Shown piece after piece: positions 42,105 through 42,201 of a DNA stretch of 42,201 nucleotides. This DNA is from an uncultured Bacteroidota bacterium (GTDB lineage Bacteria > Bacteroidota > Bacteroidia > NS11-12g > UBA9320), in assembly GCA_913043145.1 (NCBI GenBank), contig CAJWLP010000010.1, positions 1 to 42,201 of the forward strand. Direction: 5' to 3'. Numbering within the stretch: the first letter of the stretch is position 1; each line of letters begins with the position of its first letter. The notes below the pieces were generated by a model. That model worked only from the letters and a program-made list of their open reading frames with translations. It ran no database searches and was not told the DNA's origin. The translations under genes and the position numbers were made by a program.

Positions 42105-42201
42105 TTAGTTTTTGAATATTGTATTTTTTGTAGTCGTTGTTTCCAGAAGATAAGAACCTGATTCCAGTGAAGAGATATCAAGAATGAGTTTAAAGTTTTT
42201 C
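42105..42201 (-). CDS. C-terminal fragment, possibly a type IX secretion C-terminal domain
   Basis: The last 31 codons of a minus-strand frame run in from the right edge and end at TAA (42105-42107). They read FKLILDISSLESGSYLLETT and then a short basic tail ending in IFKN. 'LDxSSLxSGxYLLE' followed by a short basic end resembles the final strands of Bacteroidota T9SS sorting domains, which would mark a secreted protein. The match is short. A second frame on the same strand is also open to the edge, so this is tentative. Confidence 0.35.
   Translation of the reverse strand, partial: KNFKLILDISSLESGSYLLETTTTKNTIFKN

Noticed and set aside
1-42201. Mobile elements, phage genes, CRISPR arrays or a defence system
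   Set aside because: I see no transposase, integrase, direct-repeat array or recognisable defence gene. The gene content is core and envelope-related throughout.

Overview
The window is chromosomal DNA from a member of the Bacteroidota, most likely a Flavobacteriales-type lineage. The DNA is strongly AT-rich. The gene content is typical of the phylum: a FecI/FecR/TonB-receptor locus ending in a DUF4249 lipoprotein, a SecA of about 1,100 residues, DUF5606 and DUF5683 proteins, a dipeptidyl-peptidase-IV-like S9 peptidase and an RRM protein. Several genes are preceded by the Bacteroidota -7 promoter box TAnnTTTG and few by a Shine-Dalgarno sequence. Species cannot be assigned from the sequence. 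No insertion sequence, phage gene, CRISPR array or rRNA is visible. There is one tRNA (Cys).

Layout. 1-3.7 kb: the start of an OprP-like porin (cut by the left edge), a GNAT acetyltransferase, a PAP2 phosphatase plus GT39-type glycosyltransferase pair, and a START-like protein. 3.7-7.6 kb: a tight minus-strand run purD > 49-aa membrane protein > zinc metallopeptidase > secreted thioredoxin-fold protein lacking CXXC > two-TM protein. 7.8-13.2 kb: secA with an overlapping SPOR-domain gene, then arginase overlapping comB. 13.2-17.7 kb: rpiB, tatC and a fabG-type reductase (one minus-strand run behind a palindromic promoter), an SRPBCC protein, cytidine deaminase and a saccharopine-dehydrogenase-like enzyme. 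17.7-22.8 kb: a complete cell-surface-signalling operon, reading sigma factor > small stand-alone anti-sigma-like domain > FecR > TonB-dependent receptor with STN domain > DUF4249 lipoprotein. 22.9-27.3 kb: tRNA-Cys, a lipoprotein, peptidase E, FKBP isomerase, an ABC-F ATPase, and an RRM RNA-binding protein with an unusual leader. 27.4-34.6 kb: a GT4 glycosyltransferase, ribBA, a second ABC-F protein, an S9 peptidase and a cold-shock-domain protein. 34.6-38.5 kb: minus-strand metallo-hydrolase > parA > parB > DUF5683 > 3-hydroxyacyl-CoA dehydrogenase. 38.5-42.2 kb: an oligopeptide-binding lipoprotein, a membrane protein, DUF5606, kdsA, and a gene end cut by the right edge.

Most genes are housekeeping: purine and riboflavin synthesis, Sec and Tat export, LPS Kdo, chromosome partitioning, envelope maintenance. 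The most notable points are the extra anti-sigma-like mini-gene inside the FecIR operon, a 12-codon leader ORF separated from the RRM gene by a single in-frame TAG, a perfect 9-bp inverted repeat over the fabG-tatC-rpiB promoter, the CXXC-less thioredoxin-fold protein in the purD run, and a high share (about one quarter) of GTG/TTG start codons.
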